From positions 1 through 6,640 of the forward strand of contig DOVS01000183.1 of assembly GCA_003519965.1 (NCBI GenBank): a stretch of DNA of 6,640 nucleotides. Direction: 5' to 3'. Numbering within the stretch: position 1 is the first letter of the stretch; each line of letters begins with the position of its first letter. Shown one piece after another: positions 1 to 6,259 of this stretch. The stretch comes from Betaproteobacteria bacterium (GTDB lineage Bacteria; Pseudomonadota; Gammaproteobacteria; Burkholderiales; UBA9220). The notes beneath the pieces were generated by a model. That model saw only the letters and a list, made by a program, of their open reading frames with translations, was not told the DNA's origin and did not search any database. The translations under genes were made by a program, and so were the position numbers.

Positions 1-37
1 GTCTACTTGCGGCTGCGTTTCTTCTTTTTCCGCGTAA
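1..37 (+). CDS. erpA: C-terminal end of ErpA, A-type iron-sulfur carrier (partial)
   Basis: Reading from base 2, the + strand encodes STCGCVSSFSA and then a TAA stop at 35-37. This matches the end of A-type iron-sulfur carrier proteins, where the C-terminal Cys-Gly-Cys supplies two of the three cluster-binding cysteines. In ErpA the tail usually reads STCGCGSSF; here the residue after the second cysteine is Val instead of Gly. ErpA delivers Fe-S clusters to apo-enzymes in the cytoplasm. Only 11 residues are visible, so the call rests on this tail plus position: erpA is commonly found convergent to anmK in beta/gammaproteobacteria. IscA or another A-type paralogue is possible but less likely given the neighbours. 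Confidence 0.8.
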   Translation, partial: STCGCVSSFSA

Positions 38-55
38 TTTCCGTTGTTGGAAACG

Positions 56-77
56 AAGGGGCGCATTCGCGCCCCTT
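56..77. terminator. Hairpin terminator between erpA and anmK, probably bidirectional
   Basis: A perfect 9-bp stem, AAGGGGCGC (56-64) with GCGCCCCTT (69-77), closes a 4-base ATTC loop. On the + strand it is followed by TGTATTTT, a fair T-rich tail, 19 bases after the erpA stop. On the minus strand it begins 19 bases beyond the anmK stop and is followed by the weaker CGTTTCC. It fits an intrinsic terminator for erpA, probably serving the convergent anmK transcript as well. Confidence 0.8.
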
Positions 78-96
78 TGTATTTTCTCCTGCTTCT

Positions 97-1212
97 TTAC
101 GCCAGGTAAATTGCGCCCAGGATACAGGGATGCTTCGCGCCGGTTACCGCCGGTAGATTGCCGGGCGCATGGTGCAGGGTTTGCCGCGCTAGCCAGGCGA
201 AGGCGAATGCTTCCACCCAGTCGGCGGCAATTCCCCGTTCGTCGGTTAGTTTAAGAGGAACGCCCGGCAGCAGGGAGGCCAATGCGCGGCGTAACGTCGA
301 ATTGTGCGCGCCGCCGCCGCAAAGATAAACTTCCTGGGTCTGCGGGCAATAATCGTGGATGGCGTCGGCGATGGCTGTCGCGGTTAGCTGGAGCAATGTG
401 GCCTGCACGTCCGCTGCGGCGTAATCCGTTGTTAGCCATTTATCTAGCCAAGCGAGATTGAATGTTTCCCGGCCTGTGCTTTTAGGTGGAGGGCGGTGGA
501 AGAACGGCAGTGCGTGCAATGCGGCCAGGAGTTCCGGGATGACCGTTCCGCGCGCCGCCCAAGCGCCATCGTGGTCGTAAGGTTTGTGCAAATGCCGCTC
601 GGCCCAGGCGTCAAGCAGAAGATTGCCTGGACCGCAGTCGAAACCAAGCGCTGTATCGCCCGTAGCCGTTAGATACGTGAGATTACTAATGCCGCCGATA
701 TTGACGATGACCCGATTGGCGGGCGGTTGGCTGAAATAGGCTTGATGAAACGCGGGAACCAAGGGCGCGCCTTGGCCGCCGGCCGCAAGGTCCCGGCTTC
801 GAAAATCGGCCACGATGGTGATGCCGGCGAGTTCGGCAAGCAACGCGGGGTTGCCGAGTTGGATGGAAAATCCCTGTTCCGGGCGGTGGCGCACCGTCTG
901 TCCATGACAGCCGATCCCTCGAATTTGCGCGGGAGTTAGGCCGGTGTCGGCTAGCAGCCGGGCCACCGTTTCCGCATAGCGCCGGGCAAGGCGAATTCCC
1001 GCGAGTGCGGCGCTTTCCAAGTCGTTGTCGGCTGTCTGGCTCAGCGCCAGCAATTGCGTGCGTAACTCGGCGTCGAACGGCTGATACGCCGTATGCGCCA
1101 GATGGCAGCGTCCTTGAGCAGAGCAAGTGATTAAGGCGCCGTCAATACCATCGAGGCTGGTGCCCGACATCAGGCCGATATAATATTCGCTGTTTTCCCC
1201 CGGGGGCGGCAT
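97..1212 (-). CDS. anmK: Anhydro-N-acetylmuramic acid kinase AnmK
   Basis: A 371-residue cytoplasmic kinase, close to the usual family length of about 365-370. AnmK opens the 1,6-anhydro ring of anhMurNAc, released during cell-wall turnover, and phosphorylates it with ATP to MurNAc-6-phosphate for recycling. Visible family motifs are IGLMSGTSLDGID (12-24), GCHGQTVRH (101-109), VADFRSRDLAAGGQGAPLVP (134-153), NIGGISNL (171-178), GFDCGPGN (190-197), and the late CGGGAHN (298-304). D192 in GFDCGPGN corresponds to the catalytic aspartate described for AnmK. The frame is open further upstream (to 1377), but I chose the ATG at 1210-1212 because it gives the family length and places MSGTS near the N-terminus. 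It lies one base after the stop of the upstream M23 gene with no obvious Shine-Dalgarno, suggesting translational coupling. Confidence 0.95.
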   Translation of the reverse strand: MPPPGENSEYYIGLMSGTSLDGIDGALITCSAQGRCHLAHTAYQPFDAELRTQLLALSQTADNDLESAALAGIRLARRYAETVARLLADTGLTPAQIRGIGCHGQTVRHRPEQGFSIQLGNPALLAELAGITIVADFRSRDLAAGGQGAPLVPAFHQAYFSQPPANRVIVNIGGISNLTYLTATGDTALGFDCGPGNLLLDAWAERHLHKPYDHDGAWAARGTVIPELLAALHALPFFHRPPPKSTGRETFNLAWLDKWLTTDYAAADVQATLLQLTATAIADAIHDYCPQTQEVYLCGGGAHNSTLRRALASLLPGVPLKLTDERGIAADWVEAFAFAWLARQTLHHAPGNLPAVTGAKHPCILGAIYLA

Positions 1213-1213
1213 G

Positions 1214-2533
1214 TTATTCAAGCGTGGCCAAGTTCGTGCTGTGCAGCAGATCGAGCTTAACGCGATAAGGACGGGAAAGCTGGGAAAACCTGGCTTTGTC
1301 CTGGGCGGCAAGGGGGAACGACGCGGGCAAGGAGATCGTGAGCGGGTTGCGTTGAATTCCCGCGATCCGGAATTCATAGTGTAAATGGGGGCCGGTCGCC
1401 ATCCCCGTCATGCCCACATAGCCGATGACTTCTCCCTGCGCGACTGTAGCGCCTTTGCGGACGCCCTTGGCGAATCCCCGGAGATGACCATAAACCGTGA
1501 CGTATCCGCCGCGGTGCCGCAACAGGATAACGTTGCCGTAACCGCGCCGTACACCGGCAAACGCGACAACGCCATCGCCGGTGGCTTTCACCCGCGTTCC
1601 CATGGGCGCGGCATAATCGACGCCTTTGTGGGCGCGCCATTTTTTGAGAATCGGGTGGAACCGCGCTAAAGAAAAACCAGAGGAAATGCGGGAAAATTCC
1701 AGTGGAGAGCGAAGAAACGCTTTACGTACGTTCCTGCCGTTCTGGGTGAAATATCCCTTGCGTCCTGCGTGGTCTTGGAAATAAATGGCCCGGTAACGCT
1801 TTCCCCGGTTAACGAACTCGGCGGCTAAAATACGGCCGGCGTGAACGGGCGCGCCGTCGTGGTAGGCGGATTCATAGATGACGCTGAACCGGTCTCCTTT
1901 ACGCAGATCCAGGTGGAAATCGATGGCCGATGAAAAAATATCGGCTAGCTGTAAGGCGATGCTATCGGGAATGCCAGCGCCATCGGTCGCGCCGAACAAC
2001 GAATGATTAATAACCGCCGATCGCATGATGACGCGGGTTTCCGTCGGGATGGCTTGTTCCATGGTTTGGAATGCATCGTTTTTTCTTTCCGAGACCAGCA
2101 TCATATTGCCGTTGGCGATATAGCGTAGTGCAAGTAGCTTTCCATCGCCGGTTGTTTGGGCCTCGACAACCTTGCCGGGTAATAATTGATGCAACGATTT
2201 CGCCTTGTTGGCGCTGCGTAAAAAGCCAAGAATATCTTTGGTGTTTACATCGATGCGGGCCAGTAGGGTGGCGATCGTGTCGCCGCGCCGTATTTTTCCC
2301 TGACGCCAAAAAGAAGCGGCTTCTCCAGTGGGCTTGGCGGGTTGAGGGAGGGTCAGCATTTGGGTGACGCGATGGATGGGCGCCGATTGCGTTTCCGCTG
2401 GAGGGGCGACGTCCAATGCGGCCACGACGCCAAAAAGAGGAAAGCCGGAAAAGGCGATAAAGCGCCACAATGGAATTTTTCGGTCGTTGAGACGTAGATT
2501 TCGCGCTAGAATTCCAATCCTTTGCTTCTGCAT
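1214..2533 (-). CDS. Membrane-anchored M23 family murein endopeptidase (MepM-like)
   Basis: This 439-residue protein has a basic N-terminus, one hydrophobic segment at about 22-40 (signal anchor), and a LysM/OapA-like segment around 79-125 (RRGDTIATLL to LLPGKVVEA). A linker domain spans about 130-260 and a C-terminal M23 domain about 285-395. The zinc-site pattern is intact: H302 and D306 in HKGVD, and H385 in HLHYE. H350 (VYGH) and H383 match the catalytic histidines of LytM-type enzymes. It should act in the periplasm, cutting peptide cross-links in peptidoglycan to allow wall growth, as MepM (YebA) does. An AGGGA ribosome site lies 4 bases before the ATG at 2531-2533. The downstream anmK begins one base after its stop, so the two form an operon for wall remodelling and recycling. 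The exact bond cut is inferred from family membership. The gene symbol is left empty because several M23 paralogues share this layout. Confidence 0.9.
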   Translation of the reverse strand: MQKQRIGILARNLRLNDRKIPLWRFIAFSGFPLFGVVAALDVAPPAETQSAPIHRVTQMLTLPQPAKPTGEAASFWRQGKIRRGDTIATLLARIDVNTKDILGFLRSANKAKSLHQLLPGKVVEAQTTGDGKLLALRYIANGNMMLVSERKNDAFQTMEQAIPTETRVIMRSAVINHSLFGATDGAGIPDSIALQLADIFSSAIDFHLDLRKGDRFSVIYESAYHDGAPVHAGRILAAEFVNRGKRYRAIYFQDHAGRKGYFTQNGRNVRKAFLRSPLEFSRISSGFSLARFHPILKKWRAHKGVDYAAPMGTRVKATGDGVVAFAGVRRGYGNVILLRHRGGYVTVYGHLRGFAKGVRKGATVAQGEVIGYVGMTGMATGPHLHYEFRIAGIQRNPLTISLPASFPLAAQDKARFSQLSRPYRVKLDLLHSTNLATLE

Positions 2534-2750
2534 AACATCCCTGAATAACTTGTTGGCGGATAAAGGCGCTGGATAGCCGGATAACGTTCCGCCTGTCTTT
2601 GATGGCCGTATTATTTAAAAATCATCCTGAGTGGCGTATAAACGACTTTAGGAAAATTAGATAATTCATTGTTAATTTGGATAATATATCCATGGGATCG
2701 CCGAGTCAAAAGAAATATTCCGTATTTTTAAAGTCATTGGGGAAGTTATC
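2534..2750. promoter_or_regulatory. Divergent control region between the M23 gene and tyrS
   Basis: This 217-base gap has no gene and must hold the promoters of two divergent transcripts. Its tyrS-proximal half (about 2605-2735) is much richer in A+T than either gene. GATAAT at 2680-2685 matches five of six bases of the -10 consensus on the + strand, but I see no good -35 box at the right distance (TTAGAT at 2657-2662 is poor). GATAAT sits inside a small dyad, GGATA-ATA-TATCC (2679-2691). On the minus strand TTATCT and TATACG, 18 bases apart, are a weak promoter candidate for the M23 gene. GGATA also occurs three times at 2558, 2571 and 2579. I see no T-box or other leader RNA. Confidence 0.35.
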
Positions 2751-3953
2751 GTGGACATGTCCGTAGAAGATGCGCTGCAAGTCATCCAGCGTGGTTGTGA
2801 CGAATTATTATTGGAATCCGAGCTGCGGGAGAAGTTGAAGCGCGGGAAACCGTTGCGGATAAAGGCGGGGTTCGATCCGACCGCGCCCGATTTGCATCTT
2901 GGTCATACCGTTTTACTCAATAAATTGCGTCAATTCCAAGAGCTCGGTCATGAAGCGATATTTTTAATCGGGGATTTTACCGGCATGATCGGCGATCCCA
3001 CGGGAAAGAATGTGACGCGCAGGGCATTGACCCGGGATGAGGTCATCGACAACGCGCGTACCTATGAGCAGCAAATATTCAAAATCCTTGACCCCGAGAA
3101 AACGCTGGTCATGTTCAATTCCAGTTGGATGAATGAAATGAACGCAGCGGATTTGATCGGTTTGGCGGCGAAACACACCGTGGCGCGCATGCTGGAGCGG
3201 GACGATTTTCAGAAGCGTTACCGTACCGGTCAAGCAATCGCGATTCATGAATTTCTCTACCCGTTGATTCAGGGATACGATTCGGTTGCGATGACAGCGG
3301 ATGTTGAATTAGGCGGCACCGATCAGAAGTTTAACTTATTGGTTGGGCGGGAGTTGCAAAAGCATTATGGCCAGCCGCCTCAGTCGGTCTTGACGATGCC
3401 GATTCTGGAAGGTTTGGATGGCGTGCAAAAAATGTCGAAATCGTTGGGCAACTATATCGGCATTCACGAGCCGGCCAACGAAATGTTCGGCAAGTTAATG
3501 TCTATCTCCGATAATCTCATGTGGCGTTATATCGAATTGTTGTCTTTCCAGCCACTGAGCCAAGTCGAACAGTGGCGGCGCGAGGTCGACTCGGGACGTA
3601 ATCCCCGCGATGTAAAAGTACAATTCGCCCAAGAGGTGGTGGCGCGGTTTCATGATCGGCAAGCGGCGGAGTGTGCGTTAGCGGATTTCGAGGCGCGTTT
3701 TAGTCAAGGCGCGGCGCCCGAGGAGATGCCGGCGTTTACTTTGGATGCCGGCGGCGGCGCGCTGCCGCTGCCGCAAGCGCTGAAGCAGGCGGGGCTGACC
3801 GCTAGCACATCGGAAGCCATGCGGCTTATCGTCCAGGGAGGGATCCGGATCGACGGTGAAAAGGTTAATGAAAAATCTGTGGCGCTGCCACTGGGCGGCC
3901 CTTATATTTTGCAAGTCGGGAAGCGCAAATTTGCCCGCGTGACCATCATATAA
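2751..3953 (+). CDS. tyrS: Tyrosyl-tRNA synthetase
   Basis: A 400-residue class I aminoacyl-tRNA synthetase that charges tRNA-Tyr with tyrosine in the cytoplasm. The HIGH signature appears as HLGH (49-52), following [14 protein letters not shown], and the second signature is a canonical KMSKS (227-231). [13 protein letters not shown] (75-87) and [27 protein letters not shown] (174-200) are typical of the active site. A C-terminal S4 RNA-binding domain runs from about 338 to 398. The KMSKS form and about 400-residue length place it in the TyrZ-like bacterial subgroup rather than the 424-residue E. coli form. The start may be GTG at 2751, with GGGGAAG ending 5 bases before it, or ATG at 2757, 11 bases from that site; GTG fits the spacing better. 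It diverges from the M23/anmK pair. Confidence 0.96.
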   Translation: MDMSVEDALQVIQRGCDELLLESELREKLKRGKPLRIKAGFDPTAPDLHLGHTVLLNKLRQFQELGHEAIFLIGDFTGMIGDPTGKNVTRRALTRDEVIDNARTYEQQIFKILDPEKTLVMFNSSWMNEMNAADLIGLAAKHTVARMLERDDFQKRYRTGQAIAIHEFLYPLIQGYDSVAMTADVELGGTDQKFNLLVGRELQKHYGQPPQSVLTMPILEGLDGVQKMSKSLGNYIGIHEPANEMFGKLMSISDNLMWRYIELLSFQPLSQVEQWRREVDSGRNPRDVKVQFAQEVVARFHDRQAAECALADFEARFSQGAAPEEMPAFTLDAGGGALPLPQALKQAGLTASTSEAMRLIVQGGIRIDGEKVNEKSVALPLGGPYILQVGKRKFARVTII

Positions 3954-3975
3954 TTTGCCAACAGCGTAAAGAAAC

Positions 3976-4020
3976 CTATGCGGAAAACATGGGGGTCTAT
4001 CGCGCATCATTTCCGCCTAG
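3976..4020. terminator. Weak interrupted inverted repeat after tyrS, possible terminator
   Basis: GCGGAAA (3980-3986) pairs with TTTCCGC (4010-4016). After a single T/C mismatch the pairing continues as CTA (3976-3978) with TAG (4018-4020). The loop is long (23 bases), and the downstream CGCCTTTATATTATGTTT is T-rich rather than a clean T-tract. It lies 22 bases past the tyrS stop and between convergent genes, so a terminator is expected here. The structure is weak and the call is tentative. The rest of 3954-4094 shows no gene. Confidence 0.3.
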
Positions 4021-4094
4021 CGCCTTTATATTATGTTTAAGCGGCTGTACGGGGAATAAAGTTGCGGTATGCGCCGCGCATTTATCGTAAACGG

Positions 4095-5030
4095 TTAGAG
4101 AATATCGTCCGGCCCCGGCTGGTTGTGCCGCTGCCGGTACGCCCCCGGCGCCATTCCCTCGATGCGCTTGAACGCGCGGCTGAAAGCGGCGTCGCTTTCA
4201 TAGCCGACGCGGGCGGCGATTTCCAGCAAGCCAAGATTTCCTTGGCGCAACAAGTCCTTCGCCCGGTACATCCGCCAGCGGGTCAGGTAGCCGAGCGGGG
4301 TATCGCCCACCACGCCCTTGAAACGCGAGGCAAAGGCCGAACGGGACAAGCCGGCGGCGGCGGCGAGGGATTCCACCGTCCAGGGCCGAGTAATATCGGT
4401 ATGCAGCGCCCGCACCGTCGGCCCGAGGTGGCGGTCGGCGAGGGCGGCGAGCCAGCCGCTAGCCTGGCGCCCGTCGGAAGCGCACCACGCGCGTAGCGCC
4501 TGGACGAATAATACGTCGGCGAGGCGGGCGACGACCAGATCGGCGCCGAGCGCTCGTTCGGTGGTTTCAGCGGCGATTAGGTGCAGTGTCGCTTGCAATA
4601 GGCGGGAGCGGTCGTGATCCACGCGAATGTGCACCACCGGCGGCAACAGCGACATCAGGGGTTCGCCGGCCGAGGCGTCGAAGGCAAAGCGGCCGGAAAC
4701 AATATCGGTGGGTGCGCCGTCCCCGCCGAAGGCAATGGTTCCGCTGCTCCGTCCGGCAAAGATCGCTTCGCAGGAAACGAGCGGGCTTGCCGTTTCGTCT
4801 TGCAGAATGAAGCGGGCGTCGGCGCGGACGATGAAACAGTCGCCGCTACGCAGGGCGATGGGTTGCGGCAAGCCGTCGGCGTGCATCCAGCAGCGCCCGC
4901 GCGCCACAATGCCGAAACGGGCGTGCGGCCCGGGCGCGAATAGGATTCCCCATGGGGCCTTGGCCTCGAGCCGCGCGTGCAGGGCGCTCTTTACCCGCAT
5001 GGCGGCGATGACGTCTTCGATAGGGTCCAT
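4095..5030 (-). CDS. AraC-family transcriptional regulator with cupin-like sensor domain
   Basis: A DNA-binding regulator of 311 residues from the ATG at 5028-5030. An upstream in-frame ATG at 5058-5060 would add ten residues (MTNRPRILNA). I prefer the shorter start because related cupin-type AraC proteins begin with a sequence like MDPIEDVIAAM; neither start has a clear ribosome site. The N-terminal two thirds resemble the AraC cupin domain (PF12852-like): RFGIVARGRCW, a Leu-Arg-Ser-Gly-Asp-Cys-Phe turn, and LLPPVVHIR before a helical segment. The C-terminal approximately 90 residues carry two helix-turn-helix units, WTVESLAAAAGLSRSAFASR and LLEIAARVGYESDAAFSRAF, ending in GMAPGAYRQR, the usual AraC signature. 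It is divergent from the oxidoreductase gene at 5145, so it probably controls that gene and perhaps itself. The effector cannot be inferred. Confidence 0.92.
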   Translation of the reverse strand: MDPIEDVIAAMRVKSALHARLEAKAPWGILFAPGPHARFGIVARGRCWMHADGLPQPIALRSGDCFIVRADARFILQDETASPLVSCEAIFAGRSSGTIAFGGDGAPTDIVSGRFAFDASAGEPLMSLLPPVVHIRVDHDRSRLLQATLHLIAAETTERALGADLVVARLADVLFVQALRAWCASDGRQASGWLAALADRHLGPTVRALHTDITRPWTVESLAAAAGLSRSAFASRFKGVVGDTPLGYLTRWRMYRAKDLLRQGNLGLLEIAARVGYESDAAFSRAFKRIEGMAPGAYRQRHNQPGPDDIL

Positions 5031-5144
5031 GGCGTTCAGTATACGTGGACGATTGGTCATGAGACAGGGACGCCAGGCTATTTTCGTATCGCCTGCCGGG
5101 GCCTAGCATGGAATGCCCGCAATGCGCGCCCAAGGAGCCACTCC
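5031..5144. promoter_or_regulatory. Divergent control region of the AraC regulator and MDR gene
   Basis: A short gap (84 bases if the regulator starts at 5060, 114 if at 5030) must hold both promoters and probably the regulator's operator. A dyad, CAGGC (5074-5078) and GCCTG (5091-5095), flanks the AT-rich TATTTTCGTATC. A 9-base near-perfect tandem repeat follows, AATGCCCGC (5112-5120) and AATGCGCGC (5121-5129). No sigma-70 promoter with two good boxes is evident, which is common for activator-dependent promoters. AAGGAG at 5132-5137, seven bases before ATG, is a strong ribosome binding site for the MDR gene. Confidence 0.4.
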
Positions 5145-6149
5145 ATGCAAGCCTACCGCCTCGAACGATTCGAAGACCTCGACAGCCTGACGCCTCACGA
5201 CGAGGGCGTTCGCCCGCCGGGAGTGGGCGAAGTACGAGTCCGTGTGCGCGCCACCGCACTAAATTTCCGCGATCTGGCGCTATTGCACGGCCGATATCCC
5301 ATGACCTGCCGCCCCAACTTGATTCCGCTCTCCGATGCCGCCGGAGAGGTGGCGAGTGTCGGCGAAGGAGTCACTCGCTTCAAACCCGGCGACCGCGTTG
5401 TCAATAGCTTCTTCCCGCGTTGGTTCGGCGGCCGCTTCCCGTCGTCTTCGCGCGCCGAGCAATATGGCAGCGACCGGGACGGTTGGCTGGCCGAAGAACA
5501 GGTCGTCAGCGCCGAGGCGCTGGTGGCGGCGCCGCCGCACCTTTCTTTCGAGGAGGCGGCTACTTTGCCGTGCGCCGCGGTCACCGCCTGGACGGCGCTG
5601 TCCGGCGTCACTGTCGGGGATACGGTGCTAACGCAAGGAAGCGGCGGGGTCTCGCTGTTCGCCCTGCAACTGGCGAAGTGCTTGGGCGCACGGGTCATCG
5701 CCACCACTTCCGGCCCGGAGAAAGCCGAACGGCTTAAGGTCTTGGGGGCCGACGCGGTGATCGACTACACCGTCGTCCCTGAATGGTCGGCCCCGGTGCG
5801 CGAACTGACCGGCGGCGACGGCGTCGACCGCATTGTCGAGGTCGGCGGTCCCGGGACGCTGGCGCAGTCGATCCGCGCCGTCGCTACTGGCGGAGAAATC
5901 GCCATGATCGGCTTTCTCGCCGCCGGGGAGTCGCCGATAGACTTCGGCGCCCTGTTCCTGAGCGGCGCCACGCTGCGCCGCATTGCGGTCGGCAGCCGGG
6001 CCGATTTCGAAGAGATGAACCGGGCGGTAAGCCAGCACCGGCTTCGTCCGGTAGTGGACCGCGTGTTTCCATTCGATCAAGCCGTCGCGGCATGGCGTCA
6101 TTTCGACAGCCGGCGACATTTCGGCAAGGTGGTGATCGCCCATGGGTGA
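5145..6149 (+). CDS. Zinc-independent medium-chain NAD(P)-dependent oxidoreductase (alcohol dehydrogenase/quinone reductase-like)
   Basis: A 334-residue medium-chain dehydrogenase/reductase. The frame is open upstream to 4977, but the ATG at 5145 has AAGGAG seven bases before it and gives the usual family length. The N-terminal GroES-like catalytic domain includes ALNFRDLALLHGRYP (38-52), LIPLSDAAGEVASVGEGV (59-76) and FKPGDRV (79-85). The Rossmann domain begins near 155, with TQGSGGVSLFALQLAK (163-178) as the nucleotide-binding turn, then LGADAVIDY (200-208) and VEVGGPGTL (231-239). The Cys that binds catalytic zinc in classical alcohol dehydrogenases is replaced (NFRD), and the four-Cys structural zinc lobe is missing, so it is likely zinc-independent. 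It should reduce or oxidise a carbonyl/alcohol or an enone-type substrate with NAD(P)H; the substrate is unknown. The neighbours are an AraC regulator and an SDR. Confidence 0.9.
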   Translation: MQAYRLERFEDLDSLTPHDEGVRPPGVGEVRVRVRATALNFRDLALLHGRYPMTCRPNLIPLSDAAGEVASVGEGVTRFKPGDRVVNSFFPRWFGGRFPSSSRAEQYGSDRDGWLAEEQVVSAEALVAAPPHLSFEEAATLPCAAVTAWTALSGVTVGDTVLTQGSGGVSLFALQLAKCLGARVIATTSGPEKAERLKVLGADAVIDYTVVPEWSAPVRELTGGDGVDRIVEVGGPGTLAQSIRAVATGGEIAMIGFLAAGESPIDFGALFLSGATLRRIAVGSRADFEEMNRAVSQHRLRPVVDRVFPFDQAVAAWRHFDSRRHFGKVVIAHG

Positions 6150-6174
6150 ATAGTGACGCTATAGCCTTGGCTTC

Positions 6175-6214
6175 GTGCGGGCGATGCGTGGAAACGATCC
6201 GCCGTCGCCCGCAC
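6175..6214. repeat. Strong hairpin between the MDR and SDR genes
   Basis: GTGCGGGCGA (6175-6184) and TCGCCCGCAC (6205-6214) form a perfect 10-bp, GC-rich stem around a 20-base loop that can pair further (GCG 6186-6188 with CGC 6200-6202). It starts 25 bases after the MDR stop. The following TCGGTATTTCATTG is not a proper T-tract, so it is more likely a partial terminator, an RNA-stabilising hairpin or a chance GC-rich structure than a full intrinsic terminator. Confidence 0.55.
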
Positions 6215-6231
6215 TCGGTATTTCATTGTCA

Positions 6232-6246
6232 GCCCCGGCTCGGGGC
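6232..6246. repeat. Small hairpin just upstream of the SDR ribosome site
   Basis: GCCCCG (6232-6237) and CGGGGC (6241-6246) pair around a GCT loop. The stem ends two bases before the GGAGG at 6249-6253, so it could influence access of ribosomes to the SDR start. No T-tract follows. Confidence 0.4.
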
Positions 6247-6259
6247 GTGGAGGTTCAGC

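Noticed and set aside
686..1126. 146-codon minus-strand frame within anmK
   Set aside because: It is an out-of-frame reading of anmK, Arg/Pro-rich with no domain.
1213..1377. N-terminal extension of anmK by 55 residues to an ATG at 1377
   Set aside because: It overlaps the end of the M23 coding sequence, has low-complexity Pro/Arg/Ser content, and the 371-residue form starting at 1212 matches the family.
4061..4078. GCGG/CCGC mini-hairpin as terminator for the AraC gene
   Set aside because: Only four base pairs with no T-tract on the minus strand.
4627..5106. 159-codon + strand open frame antisense to the AraC gene
   Set aside because: No ribosome site or recognisable domain; the minus strand encodes a well-defined AraC protein.
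4977..5144. N-terminal extension of the MDR protein
   Set aside because: It overlaps the AraC gene on the other strand and does not look like a dehydrogenase; the ATG at 5145 has an ideal AAGGAG site.
5195..5707. 170-codon open frame on the minus strand inside the MDR gene
   Set aside because: Long antisense frames are expected in GC-rich genes; its Ser/Pro/Thr/Arg-rich product resembles no known protein and the + strand gene is clear.
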